Shown here in pieces: positions 61,828 through 64,000 of a stretch of DNA of 64,000 nucleotides. The translations under genes and the position numbers were made by a program. The stretch's first letter is position 1. Each line of letters begins with the position of its first letter. The notes under the pieces were generated by a model, which was not told where the DNA came from, searched no databases, and saw nothing but the letters and a program-made list of their open reading frames with translations. This stretch comes from Marinicella litoralis (GTDB lineage: Bacteria > Pseudomonadota > Gammaproteobacteria > Xanthomonadales > Marinicellaceae): assembly GCF_002591915.1 (NCBI RefSeq), contig NZ_NIHB01000001.1, forward strand, positions 1,369,590-1,433,589. Reading direction: 5' to 3'.

Positions 61828-61842
61828 ACTGTTGAGAAATTA

Positions 61843-62715
61843 ATGTCAGTTAGTGACTTACCTTTTACTGGTGAACGGTTCATACCAACTTGTGAAAGAG
61901 AAATATGGTATGAGCATTACCATCGATACACCATGGCTTTGAATTGGACAAAAGGCCTTGATGTGCTTGATGCTGCTTGTGGCGAAGGTTATGGCAGTCA
62001 CTTGTTGGCTTCAAATGCCAAATCAGTGACGGGAGTTGATATTTCTGATTCAGCGATTAATCATGCACAAAAGACTTATACAGCAGACAACTTAACATAC
62101 ATCAAGTCGAACGTTCTGAATATGGGTTTCAAGGATGGAAGTTTTGATGTGGTTGTTTCATTTGAAACATTAGAACATTTAGCAGAACACAAGGAATTGA
62201 TTCAAGAATTCAAAAGGGTTTTGAAGCCTGACGGTGTATTAATCATTTCTACGCCAGATAAAAAAGAGTATTCTGACAAGACCGGTTTTGACAATGAGTT
62301 CCATGTAAAAGAATTGTACCGAGAGGACTTTGCAAACTTGGTTGAACCTGAGTTCAATCACTGTCAATGGTTTGGTCAGAAATTGTTGTTTTCATCAACA
62401 ATATGGGATTTAAACAATGACTTAAAAACCATTCAATATGATTGTATGGATAAAAACAATCAAGTGGTAAACCAACCGTTATTTGCACCTGTCTATTTTA
62501 TTTTGGTCGCAAGTCATGAAAAATTAGATGCTAAAAACGTCAGTAATTTTTACAGTTTCAGTGAGCAAGCTGAAAGTGTTTACGGGCATTATAACGCGGT
62601 CATAAGGGCACACATCAAAGCCGAAAAAGATTGTCAAAAATTGCAAGCACAGCACAGTCAATGGAAAAATCATCCCATCATTGGGCGCTGTATTAAATGG
62701 TTTGGAAAGGAGTAA
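61843..62715 (+). CDS. class I SAM-dependent methyltransferase in polysaccharide cluster
   Basis: A 290-residue protein. Motif I is VLDAACGEGYGS (41-52), followed by VTGVDISDSAI and DVVVSFETLEHL. The C-terminal portion is longer than a minimal enzyme. In Wzt_C-type clusters such proteins often methylate sugars at the chain end, a plausible role here that the sequence does not prove. It follows the GT2 gene by 15 bases. Confidence 0.85.
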   Translation: MSVSDLPFTGERFIPTCEREIWYEHYHRYTMALNWTKGLDVLDAACGEGYGSHLLASNAKSVTGVDISDSAINHAQKTYTADNLTYIKSNVLNMGFKDGSFDVVVSFETLEHLAEHKELIQEFKRVLKPDGVLIISTPDKKEYSDKTGFDNEFHVKELYREDFANLVEPEFNHCQWFGQKLLFSSTIWDLNNDLKTIQYDCMDKNNQVVNQPLFAPVYFILVASHEKLDAKNVSNFYSFSEQAESVYGHYNAVIRAHIKAEKDCQKLQAQHSQWKNHPIIGRCIKWFGKE

Positions 62716-62717
62716 TT

Positions 62718-64000
62718 ATGGAATTTGAATTTAATTTTGGTGAACAAAAAATAGTAACAGCACCTAAACTCGATTCAACTTTGTATGCCTCAGTTGCAGG
62801 CATGGTTCAACAATTGTCAAAAGACGAATTGGTTTTCATGGACAAGCAAGAAGGCATTAACCATGTAATGACTTTACAGGTCTTACAAGCCATGGGATTA
62901 ACGCAGCAGTTTAAACCAATGCACGAACACATCAGTGTCATTGAACAAAACATACCTGAATTGAATGGTCAGACGGCAGCCATTGAAAAAGTGCTTGGCT
63001 TCTTAAAAAGTAAACAATTGATCATCAGCGAACAGCAGTGGCTAGAACGCGTAAAAACAAAACATGCAGAGGACAGACATGTTCCTTATGCTGGAATGGT
63101 TATCAGAACGTGTCAACGGCCAGATAATTTACAAAGGTTATTGGAATCTTTGGCTCAATACCATCAGCACCATGGTGGTCACGATGTGGTGTATGTTTTT
63201 GATGATTCCAGTGACAATAAGTCACAAGAAGCCAATCAGAAAGTGTGCCAATCTGCAAAAATAAATGTGACTTACCATGGACAATCTTGGCAGCACCAAT
63301 TCATATCAATGCTGAAGCAAGAGTTTTCTGATGATGCTGCTAAAATCGATTGGCTGTTAAGTGAAAGCAACGGCTTTACCGGAGGTCGTGTATGGAATTT
63401 GGCCTTATTGGCCTTGGCGGGCAAGAAATTCACTTTCTTTGATGATGATTATTTGATGCAACCAAGAAAGCCGAAACATCAAGCTGAGGTTGATGTGAAT
63501 TTAGCTGACTATGTTGATTTGAATGTCGGTTTTGGTTTAAACATCAGATCAATCAAAGCGCTCAGTGAGCAAGTTGATGAAGATGTAATTAAACAAATGA
63601 CAGAAGCCTGTGGAAGCTATTTTGGCCAATGGATGAATAGCAATGATGATAAATCACATTCTTCATTGTATGGATGGCGGTTGATGGACTTAGATCGGTT
63701 CAATAGCCAATCAATTATCAAAACCACTGGCAATGGCACCTGGGGCAGTCCTCGAGCGGAAAGCAATTATTGGTTGTATCTACTCAAAGGAGAAGAGCGA
63801 GAATCCTTTTGGCAAGACAGGGAAACCTATTTAGATAACATTGAGGCTTCTCATTTGTTACATTATTCTCCTAATTACCAAGCATTGTCATGTTCAAACT
63901 TTGCGCCTTCAGCGATTGATAACAGTACATTCACACCCTTCGTAATGCCCATCAATAAAAATGAGGACCATTTTTTTAATTGTATGATGATGGGTTGTTA
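62718..64000 (+). CDS. glycosyltransferase with N-terminal extension (cut by window end)
   Basis: An open frame of 427 codons from the ATG at 62718 (GGAAAGGAG site upstream) to the window edge without a stop. Residues 1-115 are a helical, polar region of no recognised family. From about residue 122 a GT-A domain begins, with GMVIRTCQRPDNLQRLLESL (RTC.RP), VVYVFDDSS, and a FFDDDYLM metal-binding motif (D242-D244). The later part has Trp-rich blocks (YGWRLMDLDRF, SNYWLYLLKG). It lies two bases after the methyltransferase and continues the cluster. The C-terminus is missing. Confidence 0.8.
   Translation, partial: MEFEFNFGEQKIVTAPKLDSTLYASVAGMVQQLSKDELVFMDKQEGINHVMTLQVLQAMGLTQQFKPMHEHISVIEQNIPELNGQTAAIEKVLGFLKSKQLIISEQQWLERVKTKHAEDRHVPYAGMVIRTCQRPDNLQRLLESLAQYHQHHGGHDVVYVFDDSSDNKSQEANQKVCQSAKINVTYHGQSWQHQFISMLKQEFSDDAAKIDWLLSESNGFTGGRVWNLALLALAGKKFTFFDDDYLMQPRKPKHQAEVDVNLADYVDLNVGFGLNIRSIKALSEQVDEDVIKQMTEACGSYFGQWMNSNDDKSHSSLYGWRLMDLDRFNSQSIIKTTGNGTWGSPRAESNYWLYLLKGEERESFWQDRETYLDNIEASHLLHYSPNYQALSCSNFAPSAIDNSTFTPFVMPINKNEDHFFNCMMMGC

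Noticed and set aside
63064-63264. Short plus-strand frame within the last glycosyltransferase
   Set aside because: It is out of frame within a longer frame that has glycosyltransferase motifs (RTC.RP, FFDDD) and remains open to the window end.
1-64000. CRISPR arrays, tRNA or rRNA genes, insertion sequences, prophage
   Set aside because: No regularly spaced repeats, cloverleaf-like segments, transposase or phage genes were found on either strand by reading.

Overview
The window is a stretch of bacterial chromosome, about 90% coding and AT-leaning, with no insertion sequence, prophage, CRISPR array, tRNA or rRNA that I can see. LptF/LptG, DsbC, cardiolipin synthase, SrkA-type kinase, a full-length single-chain PurL, MCE lipid transport and type II secretion point to a Gram-negative gammaproteobacterium. 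The type II secretion operon runs E-F-G-H-I-J-K-L-M-N-D with an XpsN-type protein in place of GspC, as in xanthomonads and relatives. With the low GC this suggests a marine lineage near them (Marinicella-like is my guess, not shown by the sequence).

Layout. 1-8.9 kb: mixed housekeeping and envelope genes (M61 peptidase, Rof-like protein, 2OG oxygenase, SrkA kinase, cardiolipin synthase, methyltransferase) and a two-gene O-acetylation unit (SGNH-type protein plus MBOAT acyltransferase) whose MBOAT ribosome binding site is a run of nine G. 9-14 kb: hemerythrin, MgtC-like and DUF3185 proteins; htpG with a recognisable sigma-32 promoter; ylqF-rluA. 14-18.3 kb: an ECF-type sigma factor operon (sigma, DUF3619, small acidic protein, DUF3106), a secreted protein, and a secreted animal-type heme peroxidase. 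18.5-20.9 kb: flavin reductase, old-yellow-enzyme and a membrane methyltransferase-like protein. 20.9-25.9 kb (minus): a tightly coupled operon of lipoprotein cyclophilin, STAS, MlaE, MlaF, MlaD, PqiC-like lipoprotein, a HolD-like protein and an outer-membrane barrel. 26-33.2 kb: valS and pepA, divergent from lptF-lptG, then an RDD protein.

33.4-38.5 kb: a TonB2/TtpC-type energy transduction operon (DUF3450, TtpC-like ExbB, ExbB, ExbD, TonB, TPR). 38.9-44.2 kb: dsbC, purL and a small membrane protein. 44.3-55.1 kb: the complete type II secretion operon, ending in a small lipoprotein coupled to the secretin gene. 55.3-58.1 kb: two exported proteins that are plausible secretion substrates or surface proteins. 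58.1-64 kb: a parvulin-type foldase and a polysaccharide export/glycosyltransferase cluster (Wzm, Wzt, GT2, methyltransferase, and a second glycosyltransferase cut by the window end).

How it works together: most of the window concerns the cell envelope. It covers lipid homeostasis (MCE operon, Lpt, Cls), surface polysaccharide synthesis and modification (ABC exporter, glycosyltransferases, MBOAT O-acetylation), protein export and folding (T2SS, DsbC, cyclophilin, parvulin) and outer-membrane uptake (TtpC/TonB). The less ordinary points are the G9 tract before the MBOAT gene, a GspE without its zinc cysteines, the small lipoprotein at the end of the T2SS operon, the unidentified exported protein with atypical codon use after it, and perfect palindromes in several promoter regions.
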